Made by a program: the position numbers and the translations under genes
Assembly (NCBI GenBank): GCA_024277615.1
Contig: JAJRUW010000035.1
Location: 1 to 51,868, forward strand
Length of the DNA stretch: 51,868 nt
DNA from: Fidelibacterota bacterium
Lineage (GTDB): Bacteria; Fidelibacterota; Marinisomatia; SCGC-AAA003-L08; JACNLC01
Direction: 5' to 3'
Notes under the pieces: generated by a model
Database searches by the model: none
Told to the model about the DNA's origin: nothing
The model's input: the letters and a program-made list of their open reading frames with translations, nothing else
Shown: one piece after another, positions 44,398-51,868 of the stretch
Layout: each line of letters opens with the position of its first letter
Position numbering within the stretch: the first letter of the stretch is position 1

Positions 44398-45022
44398 ACC
44401 GGCAACGGTCATCCTGGCGAATGGGGCTTTCCCGACTCAGACGGCTCCCCTGCGCGTATTGACAACTGCAGATTTCATCATCAGCTGCAACGGAGCAACC
44501 CAAAAGCTGCTGAACTATGGACTGGAGCCTGACGTGATTATCGGCGATATGGATTCCATTTCCCAGAAGTACCGGCGGCTGCGGAAAGCCCGGATCATAC
44601 AAATTGAAAGGCAAACCGATACGGACCTTGAAAAAGCTCTCAAATGGTGTGTGACGGAAAAACGGGACGAGGTTGCCATCGTTGGGGCCACGGGACTTAG
44701 GGAAGACCACACTCTGGGAAATATCTTTTTGTTGTTCGACTATGCAGCAAAGTTCGATCTGTGCCTGTACACCGACACAGGAATTTTCCTGCCCTTGACA
44801 TGTTCTACCGAACTTCCGGGGATTCCCGGCCAGCAGATATCCCTGTTCACCTGGGACCGGACAATTCAGGTCAGCACCGACGGATTGAAATATCCGCTGC
44901 AGAAATCGACTTTTGCGACCTTTCATTCGGGAATCTTAAACGAATGCCTCGGGGAATCTTTCCGGGTGGAGTTCAGCCATGGAACCCTGCTTGTCTTTTT
45001 AGAATATGGAGTTGAAGAATAA
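44381..45022 (+). CDS. Thiamine pyrophosphokinase
   Basis: A 213-residue enzyme (210 if the second ATG at 44390 is used; both lie within the M61 gene end). The order ILANGAFPTQTAPLRVL, FIISCNGATQKLLNYG, PDVIIGDMDSI near 50, then IIQIERQTDTDLEKALKWC near 77 and IVGATGLREDHTLGNIFLL near 103 is that of bacterial TPK catalytic and vitamin-binding domains. It converts thiamine plus ATP to thiamine diphosphate. Salvage of vitamin B1 rather than synthesis is implied. No TPP riboswitch is seen ahead of the operon. The stop overlaps the MscS gene start (TAATG). Confidence 0.9.
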   Translation: MQSMAKPATVILANGAFPTQTAPLRVLTTADFIISCNGATQKLLNYGLEPDVIIGDMDSISQKYRRLRKARIIQIERQTDTDLEKALKWCVTEKRDEVAIVGATGLREDHTLGNIFLLFDYAAKFDLCLYTDTGIFLPLTCSTELPGIPGQQISLFTWDRTIQVSTDGLKYPLQKSTFATFHSGILNECLGESFRVEFSHGTLLVFLEYGVEE

Positions 45023-46242
45023 TGCGTCTGACTGATTACCTTTCGTACATCCTGCCACGTGCGGATGCGCCAACCTGGTCAAATCTGCTGTGGGTGGCAC
45101 TTCTGTCGGTCCTGGTTTACTTTTTATTGCGGATAATCCTTTTCAGAATAGTGGGCAGGATTATCAGGAAATCGCAAAATCAGCTGGACGATGTCATTCT
45201 GGAAACCCGGATCTTCAGCAGGACAGCCGCTCTGGCTCCCGCTCTGATCTTTTATCTCAGCATACCGCTGATACCAGGTTCGGGGCTGTTTCTCAGACGG
45301 CTGCTGGGAGGCCTCATCATACTGATCATTTTCCTGATCCTGAATTCTTTCCTCACTGCCATAGACAAGGTATATTCCAGATTAAAACTCTCCCGCCGGA
45401 TACCAATGAAGAGTTATCTGCAGACGCTGAGGATTATAATCGTAATTATAGGATTGATTCTCGTAATCTCCACGATTTTAGGCCGTTCACCATTGCTCCT
45501 GCTAAGTGGTATCGGCGCTATGACGGCTGTGCTGATGCTGATCTTCAGAGACACGATTCTGTCTTTCGTCGCCAGCATTCAGATATCCGGTAATGATTTA
45601 CTGGCAGTTGGAGACTGGCTGTCAGTTCCTGAATTCGGTGCGGACGGTGATGTTACCGATATCGCCCTCCACCATGTTAAAATTCAAAACTGGGACAAAA
45701 CCATCTCCACAATTCCCACGCATGCGCTGGTGAGTTCATCTTTCAAGAACTGGCGTTTCATGACGGAAAGCGGTGGCCGCCGGATCAAGCGCGCAGTCTT
45801 CATCGATCTGACTTCCATCAAATTCTGCACCTCGGAAATGCTCAAGCGCTTTGAGAAATACCAGCTGCTGACGGATTACACCCGCCGGAAAATTGCCGAA
45901 CTTGAAGACTACAACAGAACTCATAAAGTGGATACTTCTTCGACGGTTAATGGCAGGCGCCTGACCAATATCGGTACTTTTCGTTCCTATGTGACCTTTT
46001 ATTTGCAGAAGCATCCCGGCATCCATGAGAAAATGACCTTGATGGTCCGGCAGCTGGCACCCACGGAACGCGGACTGCCTCTGGAGATCTACGCTTTTGC
46101 AAAGGATACACGATGGATTCAGTTTGAGGCGCTGCAGGCCGATATTTTTGATCATATCCTCGCAGTGGTTCCGGAATTTGAACTGCGAATTTTCCAGAAT
46201 CCAAGCGGACTGGATTTTCAACAACTTCGAAAAAGCAGGTAA
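45022..46242 (+). CDS. MscS-family mechanosensitive channel (YbdG-like)
   Basis: A 406-residue membrane protein with several hydrophobic helices in the first 190 residues. The pore-lining region (GIGAMTAVLMLIFRDTILSFVASIQIS near 166-192) leads to a beta domain (DLLAVGDWLSVPEFGADGDV), then WDKTISTIPTHALVSSSFKNWRFM and SGGRRIKRAVFIDL. This C-terminal order matches E. coli YbdG rather than classical MscS. The family responds to membrane tension and releases solutes. A start at the TAATG overlap gives translation coupled to thiamine pyrophosphokinase. Adjacent is a second, shorter MscS-type gene. Confidence 0.88.
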   Translation: MRLTDYLSYILPRADAPTWSNLLWVALLSVLVYFLLRIILFRIVGRIIRKSQNQLDDVILETRIFSRTAALAPALIFYLSIPLIPGSGLFLRRLLGGLIILIIFLILNSFLTAIDKVYSRLKLSRRIPMKSYLQTLRIIIVIIGLILVISTILGRSPLLLLSGIGAMTAVLMLIFRDTILSFVASIQISGNDLLAVGDWLSVPEFGADGDVTDIALHHVKIQNWDKTISTIPTHALVSSSFKNWRFMTESGGRRIKRAVFIDLTSIKFCTSEMLKRFEKYQLLTDYTRRKIAELEDYNRTHKVDTSSTVNGRRLTNIGTFRSYVTFYLQKHPGIHEKMTLMVRQLAPTERGLPLEIYAFAKDTRWIQFEALQADIFDHILAVVPEFELRIFQNPSGLDFQQLRKSR

Positions 46243-46248
46243 CCCGAC

Positions 46249-47289
46249 ATGGACATCCTCGAGATCTTTAATTCCATTAAACCCTTCATTTTCCCCCTGA
46301 TTCTGGTGGTGGCTGGTCTGGCAGCCGGGAGTATCTTTAACCGCTATTTACTGGGACGACTGGAGAAAGTCACCAGAAAAACCGACACCGGTCTCGACGA
46401 TATTTTATTGGAGGCGCTGCGTAAATATATTCGTTTCTGGCTTTTCCTGATCGGATTGGCGCTTGCACTGCAGTTGAAAGCGATTCCACAAGGCATAAGT
46501 CGTCCGGCAGAATCGGTGCTGCTCGTTTTTGCCATAATGTCCGTGGCTCTGGCCGTTGCCGGGCTCACGGGGAAGCTGGTCTCATCTTATACTTTAAAAT
46601 TCAGCTCGGAATTCCAGAACACAAATTTGTTCGTGAATCTTATACGAGGATTGATTATCGCCATCGGAGTTCTCATGCTGCTCCAGACCTTTGGCATATC
46701 CATCACACCGATTCTCGGTGCCATGGGTATCGGTTCACTGGCAGCGGGTTTTGCCCTGAAAGATACACTGGCCAACTTTTTCTCCGGTATCCAGATCCTG
46801 CTCTCGAAACAGATTCGAACAGGGGATTTTATCCGCCTGAGCTCCGGGCAGGAAGGAACCATTACGGATATTACCTTGCGAAATACTACGCTGATAAGTC
46901 GTGACAACAATACAATCGTTGTACCCAATGCAACGCTCGCCATTGAAACCGTGCTGAATTACAATATACCCAAAAAAAACCTGCGGGTCTCGGTGGATTG
47001 TGGCGTTGCTTATGACAGCGACCTGGAACAGGTGGAAAAGGTCACCCGTGAAATTGCACAGCAGGTGATGGAGACTGTCGAAGGCGGTGTCCCCGATTAC
47101 AAAGTGGAATTTCGCTATCGCCGGTTTAATGACTCCAGCATTGACTTCACGGCTATTATGATGGCAACCAATTTTCCTGCCCAGCACCGCGTGAGAACCG
47201 AGTTTATCAAACGGCTGAAAAAGCGCTTTGATGCAGAAGGAATCCAAATTCCCTTCCCCATCCGAACTATTGTTAAATACGACGTATGA
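46249..47289 (+). CDS. MscS-family mechanosensitive channel
   Basis: A 346-residue channel of the classical small MscS kind. Membrane helices lie near 12-35, 60-80, 82-105 and 120-150. The pore helix LGAMGIGSLAAGFALKDTLANFF is near 155-177, and then ILLSKQIRTGDFIRL and TITDITLRNTTLISRDNNTIVVPNATLA form the beta domain. A mixed alpha/beta C-terminal vestibule follows. It is 6 bases after its YbdG-like neighbour, and the two differ strongly in sequence, so they are probably distinct channels with different gating thresholds. The stop overlaps the next gene (ATGA). Confidence 0.92.
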   Translation: MDILEIFNSIKPFIFPLILVVAGLAAGSIFNRYLLGRLEKVTRKTDTGLDDILLEALRKYIRFWLFLIGLALALQLKAIPQGISRPAESVLLVFAIMSVALAVAGLTGKLVSSYTLKFSSEFQNTNLFVNLIRGLIIAIGVLMLLQTFGISITPILGAMGIGSLAAGFALKDTLANFFSGIQILLSKQIRTGDFIRLSSGQEGTITDITLRNTTLISRDNNTIVVPNATLAIETVLNYNIPKKNLRVSVDCGVAYDSDLEQVEKVTREIAQQVMETVEGGVPDYKVEFRYRRFNDSSIDFTAIMMATNFPAQHRVRTEFIKRLKKRFDAEGIQIPFPIRTIVKYDV

Positions 47290-48092
47290 CCCTTACTAAA
47301 ATTTCCCATACGGATTTCCCAAACTGGGATGCCTATTATCGACGCTATCAATATCTCCTGGCTGAACAATATTATCTGCCTTTGCTTGAGAGCTGGGGTG
47401 TTCATCCGCAAGGTAAAAATATTCTGGATGTGGGATGCGGAGACGGCGGTTTCATCACTGCCTTTGCCAGGCAGGGTGCAGAGTGTACCGCCGTGGAGAT
47501 CAGAGAATTCCCCTGGCAGCCGGAAGAAAATTTGAAATTTGTGGTTGCGGATATTACTTCGGATTCGGCACCCTCGGCTCTGGGAGAGAATTTTGACCTG
47601 ATCATTCTCAGGGATGTGATTGAGCACATCCCCCTTGAGCTGAAACCGGATTTTTTAATTTCCCTGGGCCGGTTTGCTTCTGCAGCCACCAGGGTGCTGG
47701 TTACCTTCCCACCCTTTTATTCACCCTTCGGTCTGCACCAGCAGACTTTGCTGAAATCTTCCGCCCGCTCGATTCCTTTTCTGGGCTGTCTGCCTCTACC
47801 TCTGCTGAGGGGTGTTCTCAAATTGGCCGGAGAAAGTCCTGCCGCAATTTCAAATGTACTGGAGATCCGCAACTGCCGCATGACCATCGCGGCCTTTAAA
47901 AAATTATTGTCTCAGGCCGGTATGGTAATTTTGGAGGAACGTTTTTTTAGCGTGCGTCCTTCCCATGAGATCCGCTACGGCTGGCACACGAGGCCGGCAC
48001 CCTTTGGCAAATGGCCCTTGATCAGAGAAATATCGGTTCTGGGGACTGCCTACCTGTTGAAGTACAAAAACCTCCCGCCAGACCGCACCTGA
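47286..48092 (+). CDS. Class I SAM-dependent methyltransferase
   Basis: A 268-residue methyltransferase. The SAM motif ILDVGCGDGGFITAFARQGAECTAVEI lies near 40-66, and the second DLIILRDVIEHIPLEL near 98-113 resembles ubiquinone/menaquinone-type or glycan methyltransferases. Its N-terminus starts with an unusual aromatic stretch (TDFPNWDAYYRRYQYLLAEQYY). The C-terminal part is hydrophobic-aromatic. Translation is coupled to the MscS gene by a 4-base overlap. The convergent dehydrogenase gene stops only 4 bases away, so no terminator fits between them. Substrate unknown. Confidence 0.85.
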   Translation: MTLTKISHTDFPNWDAYYRRYQYLLAEQYYLPLLESWGVHPQGKNILDVGCGDGGFITAFARQGAECTAVEIREFPWQPEENLKFVVADITSDSAPSALGENFDLIILRDVIEHIPLELKPDFLISLGRFASAATRVLVTFPPFYSPFGLHQQTLLKSSARSIPFLGCLPLPLLRGVLKLAGESPAAISNVLEIRNCRMTIAAFKKLLSQAGMVILEERFFSVRPSHEIRYGWHTRPAPFGKWPLIREISVLGTAYLLKYKNLPPDRT

Positions 48093-48096
48093 CAGA

Positions 48097-49455
48097 CTAT
48101 TTGATCCACACAGTCTTAATATTTACAAATTCCCGAATACCGTAAGCTCCCAGTTCCCGGCCGTATCCGGATTGCTTGATCCCTCCGAAGGGCAGCCGCG
48201 GGTCTGATTTTACCATGCCGTTGACGAAGATATTTCCCGCCTCAATTTTGCGCACAAATTTTTCAGCTAAGGCCATGTCCGCTGTCCAGAGACTCGCCCC
48301 CAGGCCGAATTTTGTATCGTTGGCCACGGCAATGGCCTCTTGATTGTCGTCTACGGGAATGATCACCAGCACGGGTCCGAAAACTTCCTCTTCATAAACC
48401 GGTAAGCCGGGCCTAACGTCTGTGATTACAGTAGGTTCGTAATAACAGCCCGGCCCCTTGATTTTCTTACCGCCCAGAAGCAGTTTGGCCCCCTGCTCCA
48501 CCGAACGCGTTACCTGACTGTGGAGCTCGGCCACCAGATCGGGTCTCGCCAGAGGACCGATGTCTGTTCCCTCATCCAGGGGATTTCCCACCAGCAGGGC
48601 GGCAGTCTTTTGGAGTATCTGTGCGGTGAATTCCCCGAGGACTTTGCGGACAACGATGAACCGCTTGGCAGCGATGCAGCTTTGCCCGGTGTTGAGGAAA
48701 CGGGCAGTAATGCCCGTTGATGTACAATCTGAAATGTCGGCATCCTCAAGTACTATAAAGGGGTCCGAACCCCCAAGCTCGAGTACGGTTTTTTTGATCC
48801 GGCCGCCGGCGATCGAAGCCACTGAACGGCCGGCAGCTTCACTGCCGGTGAGGGTTACCGCTCTGACGTTTTCATCAGCAATGACCTCCTGTATCCGGTC
48901 TGATGAGAGCTTCAACCAGCTGAATAGATTTTCCGGAAAACCGGCCTCTCTGAAAATAGCCTCAATGGCAGCAGCGCACCCCGACACATTTGAGGCATGT
49001 TTCAGGAGTCCGCCGTTTCCAGCCATCAGGGCCGGCGCTGCAAAACGGAAAACCTGCCAAAAGGGGAAATTCCAGGGCATCACGGCCAGCACTACTCCCA
49101 GCGCTTCAAAGGCAATAAAGCTCTTTCCCGCATCGGTCACCACCTCCCGGTCGGACAGTATCTCCCGGGCGTTATCAGCGTAGTACTCACAGACCCAGGC
49201 GCATTTTTCCACTTCTGCCAGGGACTCGCGAATCGGTTTGCCCATTTCCCGGGTCATGAGTTCGGCATAGCCGGTTTTTCCCGACCGCAGCAGACTTGCG
49301 GCTTTGCGCATCTTTTCAGCTCTCACGGCAAAGCCGGTTTTTCGCCAGCTCTTCTGCTGAGCTGCTGTCAGGGCAATAATCTCTTCAGCCTGCCGGGGAC
49401 TTATGCAGGGGTATTCTTTTATCAATTTGTTGTTTGCGGGATTAACAGAGCGCAT
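48097..49455 (-). CDS. Succinate-semialdehyde dehydrogenase-type aldehyde dehydrogenase
   Basis: A 452-residue NAD(P)-dependent aldehyde dehydrogenase, from ATG 49455 (GAGAGG lies 4 bases before it; an upstream ATG at 49467 is less likely). PWNFPFWQVFRFAAPALMAGN near 125 and LTGSEAAGRSVASIAG near 210 are the cofactor-binding segments, TVLELGGSDPFIVLEDAD near 234 has the general-base Glu, and RFLNTGQSCIAAKRF near 261 has the nucleophilic Cys. FGGIKQSGYGRELG is near the C-terminus. It resembles the YneI (Sad) NAD+ branch of succinate-semialdehyde dehydrogenases. Substrate is therefore a prediction. Monocistronic and convergent with the methyltransferase gene. Confidence 0.85.
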   Translation of the reverse strand: MRSVNPANNKLIKEYPCISPRQAEEIIALTAAQQKSWRKTGFAVRAEKMRKAASLLRSGKTGYAELMTREMGKPIRESLAEVEKCAWVCEYYADNAREILSDREVVTDAGKSFIAFEALGVVLAVMPWNFPFWQVFRFAAPALMAGNGGLLKHASNVSGCAAAIEAIFREAGFPENLFSWLKLSSDRIQEVIADENVRAVTLTGSEAAGRSVASIAGGRIKKTVLELGGSDPFIVLEDADISDCTSTGITARFLNTGQSCIAAKRFIVVRKVLGEFTAQILQKTAALLVGNPLDEGTDIGPLARPDLVAELHSQVTRSVEQGAKLLLGGKKIKGPGCYYEPTVITDVRPGLPVYEEEVFGPVLVIIPVDDNQEAIAVANDTKFGLGASLWTADMALAEKFVRKIEAGNIFVNGMVKSDPRLPFGGIKQSGYGRELGAYGIREFVNIKTVWIK

Positions 49456-49790
49456 AGTTCCTCTCAATTTTCCGGTGCGTAATTTAAAGCATTCCCGTTA
49501 TGCTTTTGTCCCAAAATACAAGACAATTCGACTGGTTAAAATTGTGATAATACAATTTGAGTAAGTGGAGGAACTGCGCCGGGTATTTAAACACTTTTCT
49601 ACACCGGTGTATTGATATTGAAAATTCATCAGTTATCATCAAATCAGGAATTAATAGGGGCAAATACGATTTAAACGACAGGTAATATTACTGATTCAAC
49701 TCATTACCTGGATTGGCGGATATGCTCACTACAATAGGATATTTCTAATAAATCATTGTAATTCATCTCTATACAGGTTTAAATTGTGTC

Positions 49791-50021
49791 ATGATTCTCC
49801 ATCCTGATAATAAATTATTCATCCGTGATGATATTCCCGTTAAATATTGGTTTGCACTCAAATAAATGGGGCGTATCCATAATTACAATGGATCTAATTG
49901 GGAGACCTACACCACTAATGACAGTCTGACCGATAATTTTATTCACTCAATAGCAAGTGATGATAATAATACTATTTGGTTTTCATTTGGGCCGAATGGC
50001 AATGGCATTTGTAGAGATTGA
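49791..50021 (+). pseudogene. Remnant of a two-component-regulator propeller (Reg_prop) protein
   Basis: The frame starting at ATG 49791 encodes 24 residues, hits TAA at 49863, then continues in frame from ATG 49866. After the stop it reads MGRIHNYNGSNWETYTT, then NDSLTDNFIHSIASDDNN and TIWFSFGPNG. That is a Reg_prop-type propeller blade (NYNGSNWETYTT, NF/IHSIA-DD, IWF), found in sensory proteins and secreted FCB proteins. Before the stop, VKYWFALK also fits the same repeat. A single piece of a much larger gene is left, with an internal stop and no neighbours of its kind. Confidence 0.75.
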
Positions 50022-50062
50022 TTGGGAAATAAATTAAGAAATAAAGCATAACACAAGCATTA

Positions 50063-50253
50063 GCGAACACTGCCAAAGGGACTGCAGAGAGTGAAAATTC
50101 CTGGACGGTAAATATAAAAGACATAGACCAAACAACCTGTGACCTTTCAGTTAAAACCCTAACACGGCCGAAGAAGCACCTTTGCGTGAGCCAAAAGAGA
50201 TTTTGCAACAAATAGCAGAATTGGACGAACAAATTGCGGAAATAGAATTATGA
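50063..50253 (+). pseudogene. hsdM: Remnant of type I restriction-modification methylase HsdM, C-terminus
   Basis: Reading from about 50063 gives AESENSWTVNIKDIDQTTCDLSVK, the C-terminal conserved block of HsdM. One base is then missing in an A-run near 50152-50156, and the frame that restores NPNTAEEAPLREPKEIL then QQIAELDEQIAEIEL continues to TGA at 50251-50253. DLSVKNPN...EEAxLREPxEIL is a well-known HsdM ending. The catalytic NPPY/F region and the rest of the gene are absent. The break at one A deletion and the loss of the body show it is dead. Confidence 0.85.
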
Positions 50254-50448
50254 CATTTATCGAACTCAACGGCGTTGAACATTTTTATTGAACGGCTTAC
50301 CGGCATTAATTTAAACCGGATTGAGCGGAGAGATGTTTTTCGAGAACCAATTGAAATATACGGTACATTCCCCTGGAAAAATATTCTAAACGAACTTCTA
50401 AAACGGGAAACCACCAACGTTACATTGGAGGGTGATAAAAAATCCTGA
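50250..50448 (+). pseudogene. Remnant of the gene following hsdM (frameshifted)
   Basis: An ATG at 50250 overlaps the hsdM stop as ATGA, as is usual within R-M operons, and encodes 13 residues (MTFIELNGVEHFY) before a stop. A second frame, shifted by one base, then runs 57 codons (NIFIERLTGINLNRIERRDV, then FREPIEIYGTFPWKNILNEL) to TGA at 50446. I do not recognise the domain. Its position points to an accessory or specificity-region gene of the same R-M locus. Confidence 0.5.
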
Positions 50449-50578
50449 CGGCACCCGCCGGTAATCAGCATTTTAACTGATATTCTCTTATAATTGAGTT
50501 TGCTTTCTAAGGCCTTCAACAAACCAATTTGCGGCTTTGATTCACCAACGGGATTACCTTAGTATTTCCCCCTCAATT

Positions 50579-51790
50579 ATGGCCAAAATATTCAATCTAT
50601 TCCTGACTTGCGCCGGTGGACTGGAGGAGGTCTGCTGCCGGGAACTGGCAAGTCTGAAAATTACTGGTTGCAGGCCTGCAATCGGCGGTGTCCACTTCAC
50701 CGGTGATCTTAAAACAGTGTACAGGGTCAACCTGTATAGCCGCGTCGGCATCCGGTTACTGGTAAAAATTGCCAAATACCACTGCTCCAGTGAAGATGAA
50801 CTGTATAATCATGCTCTGAAGATCCCCTGGGAACTCTATCTGACAAATCGCATGACCTTTGCAATCCACGGTTTTGTGAGCAATTCGAAAATACGTCACA
50901 GCAAATACGCCGCCTTAAAACTGAAGGATGCTCTGGCGGATGCCATGCGCAGGAAATACGGTGCGAGGCCGAACGTGGACACAGAGCATCCCGATGTTCA
51001 GTTCAACCTGCATCTGAATAACAATATCGCAAACCTTTATATGGACAGTTCGGGAACACCTCTCTCAAGACGCGGGTACCGGACCGTTCTACACAAAGCC
51101 TCGCTGAATGAAGCGCTGGCTGCCGGGCTACTCTATCTTACCGGATGGGACGGCAGGTCGGCTCTGTATGATCCGCTCTGCGGTTCGGGGACATTTCCCA
51201 TTGAAGCCGCTCTGATGGCAGCAGATCAGGCTCCGGGTCTCTTGCGGAGCCGCTTCGGGTTCATGGGCTGGAAGCATTTCAACCGGGAACTTTGGGAATC
51301 CCTGCGAACTGAGGCTCAGCAGCGTATAGACCACTCCCGCATTCCTGCCATATTCGGCAGTGATGCACGAGGCGACAATATTACCCTGGCCAAACGCAAT
51401 GCCAAAGCCGCCGGGCTTTCAGGAATCATCAACTGGTCAGTAAAAGATATCAGGGCTTTCAGACCTGGCGGTGATACGGGTCTGATAATCTGCAACCCTC
51501 CCTACGGAGAGCGGCTGGGAGACCCTGAGCAGTTGAAAACCCTCTATCGCCTGGTGGGAGACATTTTCAAACAACATTGTGCCGGTCACAGTGCTTTCAT
51601 TTTTACCGGAAATCCCGAACTGGGAAAAGCGGTGGGGCTTAGGACATCCGCCAAAATACCACTGCGCAACGGTAATATCGACTGCCGTTTATTGAAATAC
51701 GACCTCTACCAGGGCACAAAGAAAAAATTTCCTGCCACTGAAAAACCCGGTGACAGCGAACCACAATCGCAGGATGATCAGATAAACTAA
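50579..51790 (+). CDS. THUMP-domain 23S rRNA (guanine-N2) methyltransferase, RlmL-type
   Basis: About 403 residues, starting at ATG 50579; a TTG 14 codons upstream is less likely as start, though no clear Shine-Dalgarno sequence precedes either. The N-terminal 1-155 is a THUMP RNA-binding domain (FNLFLTCAGGLEEVCCREL, then VNLYSRVGIRLLVKIA). Motif DPLCGSGTFPIEAALMA near 195 and ICNPPYGERLGD near 300 are the SAM-binding and N2-G methylase catalytic motifs. This matches the RlmL half of E. coli RlmKL and the Bacillus YpsC family. It modifies helix 74 of 23S rRNA in known members, so the same is inferred here. The RlmK part is not fused. Confidence 0.9.
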   Translation: MAKIFNLFLTCAGGLEEVCCRELASLKITGCRPAIGGVHFTGDLKTVYRVNLYSRVGIRLLVKIAKYHCSSEDELYNHALKIPWELYLTNRMTFAIHGFVSNSKIRHSKYAALKLKDALADAMRRKYGARPNVDTEHPDVQFNLHLNNNIANLYMDSSGTPLSRRGYRTVLHKASLNEALAAGLLYLTGWDGRSALYDPLCGSGTFPIEAALMAADQAPGLLRSRFGFMGWKHFNRELWESLRTEAQQRIDHSRIPAIFGSDARGDNITLAKRNAKAAGLSGIINWSVKDIRAFRPGGDTGLIICNPPYGERLGDPEQLKTLYRLVGDIFKQHCAGHSAFIFTGNPELGKAVGLRTSAKIPLRNGNIDCRLLKYDLYQGTKKKFPATEKPGDSEPQSQDDQIN

Positions 51791-51809
51791 AGGGAGAACT
51801 TATTATCCG

Positions 51810-51868
51810 ATGAAAATTTACTTTTCAGGCTCCATTCGCGGCGGACGGCACGATGCTTCAATTTATAA
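51810..51868 (+). CDS. Nucleoside 2-deoxyribosyltransferase-like protein, N-terminus (runs off window)
   Basis: Only 19 codons are in the window, beginning MKIYFSGSIRGGRHD, the characteristic start of nucleoside 2-deoxyribosyltransferase family proteins (GSIRGGR is the phosphate-binding stretch). AGGGAG lies about 14 bases upstream. The family exchanges bases between deoxyribonucleosides or hydrolyses nucleotide bases. Nothing more can be said without the rest of the gene. Confidence 0.75.
   Translation, partial: MKIYFSGSIRGGRHDASIY

Larger units (their letters stand above)
49456..50578. other. 1.1 kb AT-rich region without an intact gene, carrying gene remnants
   Basis: Apart from the three remnants listed separately (49791-50021, 50063-50253 and 50250-50448), nothing intact is visible. 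The minus-strand frames of 86 and 123 codons in it are antisense to remnants and have no domain. 49468-49790 shows no recognisable protein, tRNA or strong hairpin; it holds the promoter region of the dehydrogenase gene. No flanking direct repeats or inverted-repeat termini of an insertion sequence could be made out. Confidence 0.6.

Noticed and set aside
50151-50522. 123-codon minus-strand frame in the graveyard
   Set aside because: It is antisense to the hsdM and next-gene remnants and has no domain of its own.
51128-51334. Minus-strand frame inside the RlmL-type gene
   Set aside because: Shadow of the plus-strand gene carrying the NPPY and GSGTFP motifs.

Overview
This 51.9 kb window (about 47% GC by eye) looks like chromosome from a Gram-negative-type bacterium of the Fibrobacterota-Chlorobiota-Bacteroidota (FCB) group, possibly Neomarinimicrobiota-like. 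The lineage is inferred from a DUF4837-like lipoprotein, secreted enzymes ending in dockerin repeats or an FlgD/Por-type C-terminal sorting domain, a PurE/RmlD/Lgt operon with 4-base stop/start overlaps, and large PAS/GAF sensor kinases. No phage, IS element or CRISPR array was seen.

Layout. 1-8.5 kb (minus strand): a tight operon with two GT2 glycosyltransferases, dTDP-4-dehydrorhamnose reductase, purE, a lipoprotein, a methyltransferase, lgt, a zinc-ribbon membrane protein, a CPBP protease and lepA. 8.75-9.9 kb: a small multidrug-export family protein and another GT2. 10.2-11.9 kb (plus): a secreted M14 carboxypeptidase with dockerin repeats, ending at a strong hairpin terminator that abuts tRNA-Pro(GGG). 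12.1-13.4 kb: a MerR regulator and a polysaccharide deacetylase. 13.5-21.9 kb: the conserved nusA-infB-rbfA-truB-ribF-rpsO-pnp cluster, in which pnp is cut by an in-frame TGA. 22-28.8 kb: a TPR membrane protein, tRNA-Arg(CCU), a secreted HExxH peptidase, gpsA, purM and an acyl-CoA synthetase. 28.9-32.5 kb: tRNA-Leu(CAA), a saccharopine-dehydrogenase-like enzyme, a SpoU methylase and a secreted endonuclease I with dockerin repeats.

32.6-42.2 kb is a signalling locus: a soluble histidine kinase, a REC-PAS-HD-GYP response regulator (predicted c-di-GMP phosphodiesterase) and two long reading frames. The latter are best read as one giant REC-7xPAS-GAF-5xPAS-GAF-PAS-HisKA-HATPase protein of about 2386 residues, divided by a -1 frame change at an A7 run placed exactly as an A_AAA_AAA slippery heptamer directly before a TAG. 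Upstream of the divergent plus-strand operon lies a structured leader (42.43-42.57 kb) with short motifs resembling the c-di-GMP-I riboswitch core but lacking its usual hairpins.

42.6-48.1 kb (plus) is an operon: M61 peptidase, thiamine pyrophosphokinase, two MscS-family channels and a methyltransferase. A convergent succinate-semialdehyde-type dehydrogenase follows. 49.5-50.5 kb is a gene graveyard with remnants of a two-component-regulator-type propeller protein and of a type I restriction-modification system (hsdM C-terminus and the start of the next gene). The window ends with an RlmL-type rRNA methyltransferase and the start of a nucleoside 2-deoxyribosyltransferase-like gene.
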